A stretch of 64,000 nucleotides of DNA from Microbacterium aurugineum (GTDB lineage Bacteria; Actinomycetota; Actinomycetes; Actinomycetales; Microbacteriaceae): the NCBI RefSeq assembly GCF_023101205.1, contig NZ_CP078078.1:2799411-2863410 (forward strand), given 5' to 3'. The translations under genes were made by a program, and so were the position numbers. A model generated the notes under the pieces. It did no database searches. It saw nothing but the letters and a program-made list of their open reading frames with translations, and was not told the origin of the DNA. Within the stretch, counting starts at the first letter, position 1; each line of letters starts with the position of its first letter. Below, piece after piece: positions 25,324 through 33,437 of this stretch.

Positions 25324-25431
25324 TGTCCGATCTCACGAAACTTGTCGGTTGGTGAGACGGAGCACCCCCGGAAAGACGGGTGAGTGGTGCGCTGCGGAAA
25401 CTGCCGGTTGTCTCACGAAACTTGTCGGAAA
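25324..25431. repeat. Island left end with transposase-binding-like repeats
   Basis: TCTCACGAAACTTGTCGG occurs at 25331-25348 and again near 25411-25429. The first is part of the terminal inverted repeat; the second is an internal site. Between them and the first gene at 25639 only a third palindrome (25559-25578) was noticed. TnsB-type recognition is inferred from similarity to the right-end repeats. Confidence 0.75.
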
Positions 25432-25558
25432 TCGCGGCCGCTTTCACATTGCCTAAAGGGTCGGGCGGGCCGTTTCGGCGCAACAGGTTCGGGCAGGGGT
25501 TTTCGGCAGGTGCGCGACCGGCGTGTCGCACAATCGGCCGGCGACCTCGGTACGTCGG

Positions 25559-25578
25559 CCGGAAACGATCGTTTTCGG
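25559..25578. repeat. Palindromic repeat copy C
   Basis: CCGGAAACGATCGTTTTCGG shares the GGAAACGATCGTTT core with the perfect palindrome at 25181-25206. It is inside the left end of the island, 60 bp before the first cargo gene. Confidence 0.5.
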
Positions 25579-25638
25579 TGATAGCCCTCCACCACAAATG
25601 GGTCACGACATCAGCAGAGAATCGAGGATGATTGAGTC

Positions 25639-25950
25639 GTGGAGATTGAGCTGCTGCATATCGCTGATTGCCCTAGCTGGGTTGAGGCCAGTCGTCGTGT
25701 TGCCGAGGCGCTTAGCGAAACAGGCCACGACGGATTGAGCCTGCGTTATCGACTCATCCGAACAGAGGAAGACGCCGCCGGGGTTCAATTTGCGGGCTCC
25801 CCGACGATCACGGTGGACGGAAACGATCTCTTCCCGGGGTCGGATCGTAGTAGTGAGTTGGCTTGCCGCATCTACAGCACACCTGCTGGGTTGGCCGGGA
25901 TGCCAACGGTTGAACAGATCCGAGAGGCAATGAGGGCCTATGGAGACTGA
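25639..25950 (+). CDS. Thioredoxin-like/alkylmercury-lyase-region small protein
   Basis: A 103-residue protein MEIELLHIADCPSWVEASRR... with one cysteine in the thioredoxin active-site position (DCPSW) and a later SPTITVDGNDLFPG block (cis-proline region). Proteins of this type are regularly found in mercury or other metal clusters of actinobacteria beside merA/merB-like genes. Here it is the first gene of the island, suggesting a leftover of a mercury-type module. The GTG at 25639 follows GAGGATGATT. Enzymatic role unknown. Confidence 0.75.
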   Translation: MEIELLHIADCPSWVEASRRVAEALSETGHDGLSLRYRLIRTEEDAAGVQFAGSPTITVDGNDLFPGSDRSSELACRIYSTPAGLAGMPTVEQIREAMRAYGD

Positions 25951-26092
25951 GCTCGATGTCGCCTGCACGTGCTGCGGCCGGCATCTACCACGAAGGAAGC
26001 TGCACGCCCTCGGAGACGACGGTGCGTTCATCTGTCGACGATGCGGTTTGTGGGTCGCGCTTCGCTTACGACGTGACCGCCCGCCTACGTAG
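25940..26092 (+). CDS. 50-residue zinc-ribbon protein
   Basis: A short frame overlapping the previous gene by 11 bp encodes METELDVACTCCGRHLPRRK, then LHALGDDGAFICRRCGLWVA and a basic tail. Two CxxC knuckles (CTCC, CRRC) about 22 residues apart make a classic zinc ribbon. Coupling to the upstream gene, the codon bias and a complete motif argue that it is real. Function unknown; metal buffering or RNA/DNA binding are possible. Confidence 0.6.
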   Translation: METELDVACTCCGRHLPRRKLHALGDDGAFICRRCGLWVALRLRRDRPPT

Positions 26093-26125
26093 TCCCCACA
26101 CTCAGAAGCCGCACGCACGGGCGAG

Positions 26126-26335
26126 CTACACCACGGCGATTGTCCGGACTTCGCGCTCCCATGCCTGTGTTGCGACCTGCACGGCATCCCAGGGGGAGCC
26201 GAGCGGGGGCGTGTAGGAGAGGTCGAGGTCGCTCATTGCGGCGATCGTCATGCTGTGGTGCAGCGCTGCCGCGTAGGTGTCGATGCGCTTGGAAATTTCC
26301 GCACCGCGGGTGCCGACGAGCTGCGCGCCGAGCAA
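26126..26335 (-). pseudogene. C-terminal stub of an FAD/NAD(P)-dependent disulfide oxidoreductase, copy 1
   Basis: The 69-residue frame (LGAQLVGTRGAEISKRIDTY ... MSDLDLSYTPPLGSPWDAVQ) is the dimerisation-domain end of CoA-disulfide-reductase/NADH-oxidase-like flavoenzymes, which are normally ~450 residues. All FAD- and NAD-binding parts are missing. A second stub of exactly the same extent lies at 35046-35255 (about 85% identical DNA). The shared breakpoint just before LLGAQLVG is notable. Confidence 0.8.
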
Positions 26336-26389
26336 TAGCGCCGATGTAGAGGGCGAGTTGATGGGTTGTCCCCGCTTCTCAAAGCGGTT

Positions 26390-26923
26390 TCACTTTGTGG
26401 CCTCATCGCCGGCGCGGATCATGAGGAGCGCTCCGGTGACCGCTGCGGCGAAGATCACGATGTCGGCGATGTTCCCGATGAACCAATTTCCGTAGGCGAG
26501 AAAGTCCACGACGTGTCCGCGGGCGAATCCCGGATCGCGGAAAAGGCGGTCGCCTGCGTGTGAGGCGGCAGCTCCTCCGAGCGCGCCGATGACGATTGCC
26601 CATCCCAGGCGTTGTACTCGGAACGCGAACACGATTGCTGTGACGGTGGCGGCGACGGCTAGCAGCGCGAACACCCAGGTGAAGCCTTCCCCGAAGGAGA
26701 ATGCCGCTCCGGGGTTGTAGGCGAGCTGCAAACCCAACAGGTCACCGATTAGGGGGACGCGCTCACGCTCAGTGAGGGCCGCTTCAGCCCACACCTTCGT
26801 TCCCTGATCAATCAACACGACAATCACGGCGATCAGGAGCGCTCCACCAGTGAGCTGCCACCGCCGCGCCGACGACCGCTCGCGCACAGCGGGCGGGTGA
26901 GCTTCTGTTTCGGAAGGGATCAT
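26390..26923 (-). CDS. lspA: Signal peptidase II (prolipoprotein signal peptidase), island copy 1
   Basis: A 177-residue, four-helix membrane aspartic peptidase that cleaves lipoprotein signal peptides. The two catalytic aspartates are in GDRLFRDPGF and NIADIVIF, with DFLAYGNWFIGN between. The usual GN-x-x-DR first motif reads HAGDR here, so the asparagine is replaced while the aspartate is kept. It overlaps cadD by 4 bp and closes the cmtR-cadA-cadD-lspA operon. LspA genes recur in Cd/Zn resistance islands, but their link to metal tolerance is not explained. Confidence 0.9.
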   Translation of the reverse strand: MIPSETEAHPPAVRERSSARRWQLTGGALLIAVIVVLIDQGTKVWAEAALTERERVPLIGDLLGLQLAYNPGAAFSFGEGFTWVFALLAVAATVTAIVFAFRVQRLGWAIVIGALGGAAASHAGDRLFRDPGFARGHVVDFLAYGNWFIGNIADIVIFAAAVTGALLMIRAGDEATK

Positions 26924-27528
26924 GCGAGGACCTCGATCAGACGGACGATGACCCCGGATTCGATCAGGATGAACAGGCCCAGACCGATGAAAACTGCCGG
27001 TACAAGCCAGTGCTCGACGCGCTCCAACCCCTCGGTGACTGCCTTGTTAGTGCCGATGAGCCGGCCCGCCGCGCACCAGACGGCAACGAGGATGAGGAAC
27101 ACGACGATCATGATCGCGACGTCGCCGGGCGTGCTGGTGCGGAAGATCGGCGTGTAGAGGGAGATGTTGTCCGCCCCGTTGGCGATCGTGATACCAGCGA
27201 CGCCCCACAGTCCGACCGCGGTGATCTTGGAGTCGTCGTCATCGTCATCGCCGTTGCGGCGCAGGCCGCGAATGAGCGTCCAGATGCCGATGCCGAGCGG
27301 GATCAGGCCAAGGAAGCCGACCCATTCGTCCGGGACGATGGTGAGGCCGAGCGCGGCGATCACGCTGATGACGACGAGGGTGATGAACCCGAGGTACTGG
27401 CCTGCGACGATCTGCCACGGCCGGGGTTTCCCTCGGCTGGAGGCGAGGAAAAGCACGGTGAGCACGACGATGTCGTCGATGTTGGTTGCCGCGAACAGGC
27501 CGATCGCTGATCCAATGGTGGCGAGCAT
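26920..27528 (-). CDS. cadD: CadD-family cadmium resistance transporter
   Basis: A 202-residue protein with about five helices. It has the CadD signatures FAATNIDDIVVLTVLF (acidic pair in TM1), GQYLGFITLVVIS and IANGADNISLYTPIF. An Asp-rich cytoplasmic loop (NGDDDDDDSK) may sample cations. CadD proteins lower cellular cadmium. Translation is coupled on both sides: TGATG with the P-type ATPase upstream and ATGA with lspA downstream. Confidence 0.92.
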   Translation of the reverse strand: MLATIGSAIGLFAATNIDDIVVLTVLFLASSRGKPRPWQIVAGQYLGFITLVVISVIAALGLTIVPDEWVGFLGLIPLGIGIWTLIRGLRRNGDDDDDDSKITAVGLWGVAGITIANGADNISLYTPIFRTSTPGDVAIMIVVFLILVAVWCAAGRLIGTNKAVTEGLERVEHWLVPAVFIGLGLFILIESGVIVRLIEVLA

Positions 27529-29444
27529 CAGCGTCCCAGTCGTGGCGTGCGGGTGCGGGCGGCCCGCAGGCCGTTGAGGATCACGATGACCTCGGCGACC
27601 TCGTGGACCAGGACGACAGCCGCGAGCCCCAGGACGCCGAAGAGCGCGAGCGGGAGCAGGGCGGTGATGATCAGCAGCGACAGGATGATGTTCTGGTTGA
27701 TGATCCGTCGACCGCGCCGGGCGTGATCGAACGCCCGCGGGATGAGGCGTAGATCATGGCCGGTGAAGGCCACGTCCGCGGATTCGATCGCTGCGTCGGA
27801 GCCGGTCGCGCCCATCGCGATGCCGACGTCTGCGCCCGCGAGGGCGGGGGCATCGTTGATGCCATCGCCGATCATCGCGACCGGTCCCGCCTTCGACAGT
27901 TCCCCGATCGCGGTCGCCTTGTCCTCCGGGCGCAGCTCCGCGCGCACATCGCTGATCCCGGCCTGCGCAGCCAGGGCACGAGCGGTCCGGGCGTTGTCGC
28001 CGGTGAGCATCGTCACCCCGACGCCCTGGCCGGTGAGTGTCCGGACTACCTGGGGGACTTCAGGGCGCAGCTCGTCGCGGACGCCGATCGCGGCGACCGG
28101 TGACCCGTCTCGGTGCACGATGACGACGGTCATGCCCTGCTCTTCCAGCGTTGCGACCCGCTCAACGAGGTCGCCGGCGTCCAGCCAGCGGGGACTGCCG
28201 ACGGTGATTCTCGATCCGTCGACGGTGCCGTCAATACCGTGGCCGGCCTGCTCGGTCACATCTGCAGCTGCCGGTGTCCCCGGAGCTGCGGCGGTGATCG
28301 CTGAGGCAAGAGGATGTGTGCTGTGCTGCTCCAGCGCAGCCGCCCACGCCAACGCCTGGACCTCGGTTACACCGTTCGCGGTGAGTACGGCGGTGACCAC
28401 GGGTTCGTTGCGGGTAAGGGTTCCGGTCTTGTCGACGGCGACGTGCCGGACCGTACCGAAGCGCTCGAAAACGGCGCCGGACTTGATGATCACACCGAAC
28501 TTGCTCGCGGCGCCGATCGCAGCGACGACCGTCAGCGGGACCGAGATCGCCAGCGCACACGGAGACGCCGCGACCAGCACGACGAGCGCGCGGGTGATCC
28601 ACACCTCCGGGTCACCCAGCAGCGAACCGATGATCGCGACGAGCGCCGCGAGGATCAGAACGCCGGGCACCAGTGGGCGGGCGATCCTGTCCGCGAGACG
28701 GGCACGCTCGCCCTTGTCGGTCTGCGCTTTCTCGACCAGCTCCACGATCGTCGTGAGCGAGTTATCGGTGCCCGCAGCCGTCGCCTCAACCTCCAGCGCG
28801 CCGGCACTGTTGATCGCACCGGCCGACACAACATCGCCAGGCTCGACCTCGACCGGGATCGACTCCCCGGTGATCGCCGATGTGTCCAGGCTGGAGCGCC
28901 CGGATCGGACGATCCCATCGGTCGCGATCCGCTCACCCGGGCGGACCACCATGACCTGGCCAACCGTCAACTCTCTCGCCGGTACCTGCGCGGAGACACC
29001 GCCCTGCAGCACCGTCGCTGTCTCCGGCACGAGCTTCAGCAGTGCCCTTAGCCCGCCGCGGGCGCGGTCCATCGCCTTGTCCTCGAGCGCCTCAGCGATC
29101 GAGTACAAGAACGCCAGAGCTGCAGCCTCCTCCACGTACCCGAGGATGACTGCGCCGATCGCGCTGATCGTCATCAGCAACCCGATGCCGAGCTTGCCCT
29201 TGAATAGTTTCCGGATCGCGCCCGGCGTGAACGTCGACGCGCCCAGCAGTAGTCCGACCCAGAACAGCACCAACGCCGGGATCTCTAAGCCGGACCACTC
29301 GAGGATCAGACCCCCCAGGAACGCGACACCCGAGAAGATCGGCACCATGATCCCGCGGTCTTTCCACCAGGGCCGCTCAGCCTCTTCGTGTTCCTCTCCC
29401 GCCGTGGCGGCAGGCTCATGCTCGCAACCACACGCCTCGCTCAC
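27528..29444 (-). CDS. cadA: P1B-type heavy-metal ATPase (Cd/Zn/Co class)
   Basis: A 638-residue P-type ATPase. Actuator TGES (SAITGESIPV), phosphorylation site VDKTGTLTRNEP, hinge MLTGDNARTA and GDGINDAPALAGADVGIAMG are intact. The transmembrane metal motif is SPC (ASPCALAISVPL) and TM8 has VLVHEVAEVIVILNG, the pattern of P1B-4 Co/Zn/Cd pumps rather than CPC copper pumps. There is no HMA domain; the N-terminus has only a short CGCEHE metal-rich stretch. The GTG at 29444 overlaps the cmtR stop (GTGA). The longer upstream frame lies inside cmtR and is rejected. The symbol reflects context. Confidence 0.9.
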   Translation of the reverse strand: MSEACGCEHEPAATAGEEHEEAERPWWKDRGIMVPIFSGVAFLGGLILEWSGLEIPALVLFWVGLLLGASTFTPGAIRKLFKGKLGIGLLMTISAIGAVILGYVEEAAALAFLYSIAEALEDKAMDRARGGLRALLKLVPETATVLQGGVSAQVPARELTVGQVMVVRPGERIATDGIVRSGRSSLDTSAITGESIPVEVEPGDVVSAGAINSAGALEVEATAAGTDNSLTTIVELVEKAQTDKGERARLADRIARPLVPGVLILAALVAIIGSLLGDPEVWITRALVVLVAASPCALAISVPLTVVAAIGAASKFGVIIKSGAVFERFGTVRHVAVDKTGTLTRNEPVVTAVLTANGVTEVQALAWAAALEQHSTHPLASAITAAAPGTPAAADVTEQAGHGIDGTVDGSRITVGSPRWLDAGDLVERVATLEEQGMTVVIVHRDGSPVAAIGVRDELRPEVPQVVRTLTGQGVGVTMLTGDNARTARALAAQAGISDVRAELRPEDKATAIGELSKAGPVAMIGDGINDAPALAGADVGIAMGATGSDAAIESADVAFTGHDLRLIPRAFDHARRGRRIINQNIILSLLIITALLPLALFGVLGLAAVVLVHEVAEVIVILNGLRAARTRTPRLGR

Positions 29445-29800
29445 GCGCCAGCCCCCGCTCCGCAGCAGCCCGCCACCGTGCACGCCGAGTCCACGCACGG
29501 GGCGTGCACGTCGACAGCCAGCGTCACGTCCACCAGTGCGACGAGGGCAGCAGCTAGGTGCGGGTCGGCGATTTCGTATCGGGTCTGACGGCCCTCCGGC
29601 TCGGCAACGACGATGCCGCAATCGCGCAGGCAGGTGAGGTGGTTCGACACGTTCGAGCGCGTCAGCTCCAGTTCGCGCGAGAGCACAGCGGGATAGCTCG
29701 GTCCGTCGAGCAACGTCATTAAGATCCGGGAACGGGTCGGATCAGCCATGGCCCGGCCGAGTCGGTTCATCACATCAAGACGGGAAGCAATGGTCAGCAT
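29441..29800 (-). CDS. cmtR: CmtR-type Cd/Pb-sensing ArsR repressor
   Basis: A 119-residue winged-helix regulator (ADPTRSRILMTLLDGPSYPA ... LTRSNVSNHLTCLRDCGIVV). It has the Cys-x3-Cys pair in the recognition helix and a late cysteine (VDVHAPCVDSACTVAGCC), the ligand set established for mycobacterial CmtR. It heads the cadA-cadD-lspA operon. The ATG at 29800 lacks a ribosome site and sits 7 bp after TATAGT, so the message is probably leaderless. The CACTG-7-CAGTG dyad spans that promoter. Confidence 0.92.
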   Translation of the reverse strand: MLTIASRLDVMNRLGRAMADPTRSRILMTLLDGPSYPAVLSRELELTRSNVSNHLTCLRDCGIVVAEPEGRQTRYEIADPHLAAALVALVDVTLAVDVHAPCVDSACTVAGCCGAGAGA

Positions 29801-29801
29801 G

Positions 29802-29818
29802 CACTGAACTATACAGTG
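29802..29818 (-). promoter_or_regulatory. Leaderless cmtR promoter with overlapping dyad
   Basis: CACTG (29802-29806) and CAGTG (29814-29818) flank a 7-bp AT-rich centre. On the minus strand the centre contains TATAGT, whose end is 7 bp from the cmtR ATG. Repressor binding would cover the -10 element. Confidence 0.65.
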
Positions 29819-30006
29819 ACCGCTGACTGGTTATCAATTCGATCGAATGTTATGGCGTTCTGTTCGTCGCCGCGTCAACCAGTCGTGAGGTGCGCGATCC
29901 TGCTGTGGTGGACGACGCCGCATGCCGCCGGGCGCTCGATAGCGATCGTCCCGCGAAACTGCAGCCGGAGGCTGTCGTTCGGGAATAGGCCGGTGCCTGT
30001 TGAGTT

Positions 30007-30027
30007 ACATACCCCCAGGGGGTATGT
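30007..30027. promoter_or_regulatory. CsoR-type copper operator
   Basis: ACATACCCCC and GGGGGTATGT are perfect inverted repeats around a single central A, 8 bp before the csoR start. TACCCC/GGGGTA dyads are the known CsoR/RicR-family signature, so autoregulation of csoR-copZ-copB is expected. Confidence 0.88.
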
Positions 30028-30034
30028 TGTGGGT

Positions 30035-30316
30035 ATGAACGGTTACACCGACAACAAGGCGGATCTGCGCAAGCGATTGAGTCGGGTTGAGGGTCAGGTG
30101 CGAGGTATCTCGCGGATGGTCGATGAGGACAAGTACTGCATCGACATCCTGACGCAGGTCGCTGCGGCCACGAAGGCGCTCGAAACGGTGGCCTTGTCGC
30201 TCCTGGGTGACCATCTGAGCCATTGCGTCGCTCAGGCAAGCGCTGAGGGTGGCGAGGTTGCGGCGGAGAAGGTCCGCGAAGCTAACGACGCCATCGCTCG
30301 CCTGGTCCGTTCATAA
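30035..30316 (+). CDS. csoR: CsoR-family copper-sensing repressor
   Basis: A 93-residue all-helical repressor: DLRKRLSRVEGQVRGISRMV (DNA-contact helix), EDKYCIDILTQVAAATKALE and HLSHCVAQASAEGG. The Cys-x-His-x-x-Cys copper ligands appear as YC (helix 2) and H-x-x-H-C. It begins 8 bp after its palindromic operator and is followed at 31 bp by the chaperone and pump. Cu(I) binding releases the DNA and induces export. Confidence 0.93.
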   Translation: MNGYTDNKADLRKRLSRVEGQVRGISRMVDEDKYCIDILTQVAAATKALETVALSLLGDHLSHCVAQASAEGGEVAAEKVREANDAIARLVRS

Positions 30317-30347
30317 CCACACGTCTAACGATCTGGAGAAATTCACT

Positions 30348-30671
30348 ATGACTGACCGCATCGAACTCGGACTGAAGGACGCAAACGCTGGTTGCGCATG
30401 CTGCGCAGCCCCATCGAACATCGAGGCATCCGCTCCTGTGGCGGCCCCGGTCTCGGAAGAGGTACTGGTCACGGGAATGACGTGCTCGCACTGTGTGTCG
30501 AGCGTCAGTGAGGAACTGAGCGCGCTTGACGGTGTCGCGTTCGTCGCTGTCGACCTGAACGCCGGCGGCTCGTCCCGCGTGACGATCCACAGCGCAGCCC
30601 CTGTCGATCCCGCTGCCGTGAGGGCTGCGGTCGAAGAGGCCGGTTACAGCCTCGCGACCAGCCAGGCCTGA
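30348..30671 (+). CDS. copZ: HMA-domain copper chaperone (CopZ-like) with a Cys-rich N-terminus
   Basis: A 107-residue protein: residues ~1-35 contain NAGCACCAAPSNIEASAPVA, an extra Cys cluster. They are followed by one heavy-metal-associated domain (EEVLVTGMTCSHCVSSVSEE, Cu(I)-binding CxxC in MTCSHC). Standard CopZ is ~70 residues, so the N-terminal metal-rich extension is unusual but is seen in actinobacteria. A GGAGAA site precedes the ATG. It should deliver Cu(I) to the downstream P-type ATPase. Confidence 0.9.
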   Translation: MTDRIELGLKDANAGCACCAAPSNIEASAPVAAPVSEEVLVTGMTCSHCVSSVSEELSALDGVAFVAVDLNAGGSSRVTIHSAAPVDPAAVRAAVEEAGYSLATSQA

Positions 30672-30727
30672 TTCACTTATCCGTCCGCACCCGGCTCGAC
30701 CCCGGGCGCATCGAACAAGGAGTTCTG

Positions 30728-32839
30728 ATGAGCCAGCACGACGAGCACACCCATCACATCGCACACGAGAATCCCGGCACCGCGCCGACGGCGCAGCATG
30801 ACCACGCGGCGATGAGCCACGACCACGGCGCTCCTCAAGGTCACGCGGGCCACGGCGGTCACGCGGGCCACGGCGATCACGTGGGCCAGTTCCGGCGGTT
30901 GTTCTGGATCATGCTGGTCCTTGCGGTCCCGGTTGTCGGGTTCTCGGGGATGTTCTCGATGCTGCTCGGGTACCCGTTGCCGGAAGCCGCCTGGGTTGGG
31001 TGGGTGTCCCCGGTTCTCGGGACGGTCATGTACATCTGGGGTGGGGCCCCGTTCCTCACCGGCGCGGTGAGTGAACTTCGTGCCCGCAAGCCCGGAATGA
31101 TGCTCCTGATCGCCCTCGCGATCACGGTCGCGTTCCTCGCATCCTGGGGCGCGAGCCTCGGCCTCCTCCATCATGAGCTGGACTTCTGGTGGGAGCTGGC
31201 GCTGCTGATCGTGATCATGCTGCTCGGCCACTGGATCGAGATGCGCTCCCTCGCACAGACCACCTCAGCACTGGATTCCCTCGCTGCACTGCTGCCCGAC
31301 GAGGCGGAAAAGATCGAAGGCGACACGACCGTGACGGTCGCCCCGTCCGATCTGCTGGTGGGTGACGTGGTGGTGGTGCGCCCAGGCGGGCGGGTGCCCG
31401 CTGACGGGCGGATCGTGCAGGGCTCGGCCAGCATGGACGAGTCGATGATCACCGGCGAGTCCCGGCCCGTGCGCCGCAGCGACGGCGACCAGGTCATCGC
31501 CGGCACCGTCGCCACCGATTCCGGGGTGCGGGTCGAGATCACCGCGATCGGCGACGACACCGCTCTCGCGGGGATCCAAAAGCTGGTGACCGAAGCGCAG
31601 AATTCATCCTCGCGCGCGCAGCGGCTCGCAGACAAGGCCGCCGGGTGGCTGTTCTGGTTCGCGCTCGGCGCCGCCGCGATCACCGCCATCGTCTGGACGA
31701 TCGTCGGCATGCCCGACGCCGCCGTGATCCGCACGATCACCGTGCTGGTGATCGCCTGCCCGCACGCGCTCGGTCTGGCGATCCCGCTCGTCGTGTCGAT
31801 CGCCACCGAGCGTGCCGCTCGCGGAGGCGTGCTGATCAAGGACCGTCTCGCGCTGGAGAGCATGCGCACCGTCGACACCGTCCTGTTCGACAAGACCGGC
31901 ACGCTCACCAAGGGCACCCCCGCCGTGACCGCGATCGACCCCGTCTCCGGGACCGACCCTGACCAGCTGCTGGCCTGGGCCGCGGCCGCGGAAGCAGACT
32001 CCGAACACCCCCTCGCCCGCGCGATCGTCAACGCGGCGAAAGAGAAGACCCTCACGGTCCCCTCGTCAGCCGATTTCGAATCGTCCCCGGCGGTCGGGGT
32101 CCGTGCACGTGTCGATGGGCGCGTGGTGCAGGTCGGTGGCCCGTACATGCTCGAGCAGGAACACGCCTCCGAGCTACCGGTCGCCGACGAGTGGCGCCGT
32201 GAGGGTGCGATCATCCTCCACGTGCTCGTCGACGGACAGGTCGCGGGTGCCCTGCGCTTGGCGGATGAGATCCGCTCGGAGTCGCGTCACGCCGTCGAGG
32301 CCCTCCACGAGCGTGGCGTGCAGGTGGTCATGATCACCGGTGACGCCGACGCGGTCGCAGCCTCCGTCGCGGGCGAGCTCGGCATCGACCGGTACTTCGC
32401 CGGGGTCCGACCCGAAGACAAGGCCTCGAAGGTGAAAGAGCTGCAAGGCGAAGGGCGCAAGGTCGCGATGGTCGGAGACGGTGTCAACGACGCCCCCGCG
32501 CTCGCGCAGGCCGACGTCGGCATCGCCATCGGCGCCGGGACGGATGTTGCGATCGCGTCCGCGGGCGTCATCCTCGCCAGCGACGACCCCCGGTCGGTGC
32601 TCTCGGTGATCGAACTGTCGCGGGCCAGCTACCGGAAGATGAAGCAGAACCTCTGGTGGGCCGCCGGCTACAACCTGCTCTCCGTCCCCCTCGCCGCCGG
32701 AGTGCTCGCCCCGATCGGGTTCGTGCTCCCGATGTCCGTGGGCGCGCTGCTGATGTCCCTGTCAACCATCGTCGTCGCGCTCAACGCGCAGCTGCTGCGC
32801 CGACTGGATCTGCGCCCGGACGCCGTGGCCGGTAAGTAG
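30728..32839 (+). CDS. copB: Copper-translocating P-type ATPase, CopB (CPH) type
   Basis: A 703-residue P1B ATPase with a histidine-rich N-terminus (residues 1-55, repeated GHAGHG), no HMA domain, actuator MITGESRPVR, membrane motif CPH (VIACPHALGLAIPL), DKTGTLTKGTP and GDGVNDAPALAQADVGIAIG. The CPH motif and His-rich tail define the P1B-3/CopB group that exports Cu(I)/Cu(II) or Ag. It follows csoR-copZ. The ATG at 30728 follows AAGGAG. Its antisense long frames are codon-bias shadows. Confidence 0.94.
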   Translation: MSQHDEHTHHIAHENPGTAPTAQHDHAAMSHDHGAPQGHAGHGGHAGHGDHVGQFRRLFWIMLVLAVPVVGFSGMFSMLLGYPLPEAAWVGWVSPVLGTVMYIWGGAPFLTGAVSELRARKPGMMLLIALAITVAFLASWGASLGLLHHELDFWWELALLIVIMLLGHWIEMRSLAQTTSALDSLAALLPDEAEKIEGDTTVTVAPSDLLVGDVVVVRPGGRVPADGRIVQGSASMDESMITGESRPVRRSDGDQVIAGTVATDSGVRVEITAIGDDTALAGIQKLVTEAQNSSSRAQRLADKAAGWLFWFALGAAAITAIVWTIVGMPDAAVIRTITVLVIACPHALGLAIPLVVSIATERAARGGVLIKDRLALESMRTVDTVLFDKTGTLTKGTPAVTAIDPVSGTDPDQLLAWAAAAEADSEHPLARAIVNAAKEKTLTVPSSADFESSPAVGVRARVDGRVVQVGGPYMLEQEHASELPVADEWRREGAIILHVLVDGQVAGALRLADEIRSESRHAVEALHERGVQVVMITGDADAVAASVAGELGIDRYFAGVRPEDKASKVKELQGEGRKVAMVGDGVNDAPALAQADVGIAIGAGTDVAIASAGVILASDDPRSVLSVIELSRASYRKMKQNLWWAAGYNLLSVPLAAGVLAPIGFVLPMSVGALLMSLSTIVVALNAQLLRRLDLRPDAVAGK

Positions 32840-32890
32840 CGAGAAACAGTTAGGTCGACGGATGTAGGCTGGGGCGAACGGGAGGTGAGT

Positions 32891-33352
32891 ATGTCGCTGA
32901 TCAAGGTCTCACAACAGGTGCGCGGACCGCGCACGCTCACCCACACCGTCCTGGCCGTCCTCGCGATCGCCGTGGGCATTATCGCCGGCCTACTGGCGAT
33001 GCACTCCTTCAACTCGCATGCGACGGCCGCCGGTCACCATGACACCGTCACCGTCAGCACTCAGGCCGAAGTATCCGCCCATCACCCCGACGCCTCCGCG
33101 ACCGCCCTCGTGCCAGCCGCGCCGACACAGGAGGCGGGATGCGCGACGTGTGGGGCCGGAGATTCGATGACGTGGATGGCGTGCGTCCTCGCGCTCCTGG
33201 TGGCCACCATCCTTCTCAGGCGGATCGGGCTCGGCTGGCGGCACACCCTCTTGGTTGCGACCCGCGCGCCCGCGACAACACGCGGGCCCGCCCGCGCTCA
33301 CGCCCTTCCCCCGCCTCCATCTCTCACGGTTCTCTGCATCAGTCGCACGTGA
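32891..33352 (+). CDS. DUF6153-like small membrane protein, copy 1
   Basis: A 153-residue protein with an N-terminal helix (TVLAVLAIAVGIIAGLLAMH), a His-containing exported loop, a CATCGAGD motif and a second helix (MTWMACVLALLVATILLRRI), ending in a Pro-rich tail (ALPPPPSLTVLCISRT). The layout matches DUF6153, common beside actinobacterial copper genes. A related protein with the same tail is at 35577. GGAGGTGAGT fixes the ATG at 32891. Periplasm-facing copper binding is plausible, not shown. Confidence 0.75.
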   Translation: MSLIKVSQQVRGPRTLTHTVLAVLAIAVGIIAGLLAMHSFNSHATAAGHHDTVTVSTQAEVSAHHPDASATALVPAAPTQEAGCATCGAGDSMTWMACVLALLVATILLRRIGLGWRHTLLVATRAPATTRGPARAHALPPPPSLTVLCISRT

Positions 33353-33437
33353 TCACGCGCTAGCCCGCTCTGGCGGGCAACGCACCCTCGGGCACCGGCA
33401 GCCGCCGGGCCCCATCACTGACCCTTGGAGAACCCTC

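Noticed and set aside
27742..29637. 631-codon plus-strand frame over the P-type ATPase
   Set aside because: Ser/Thr/Ala-rich antisense shadow; the ATPase on the minus strand is complete.
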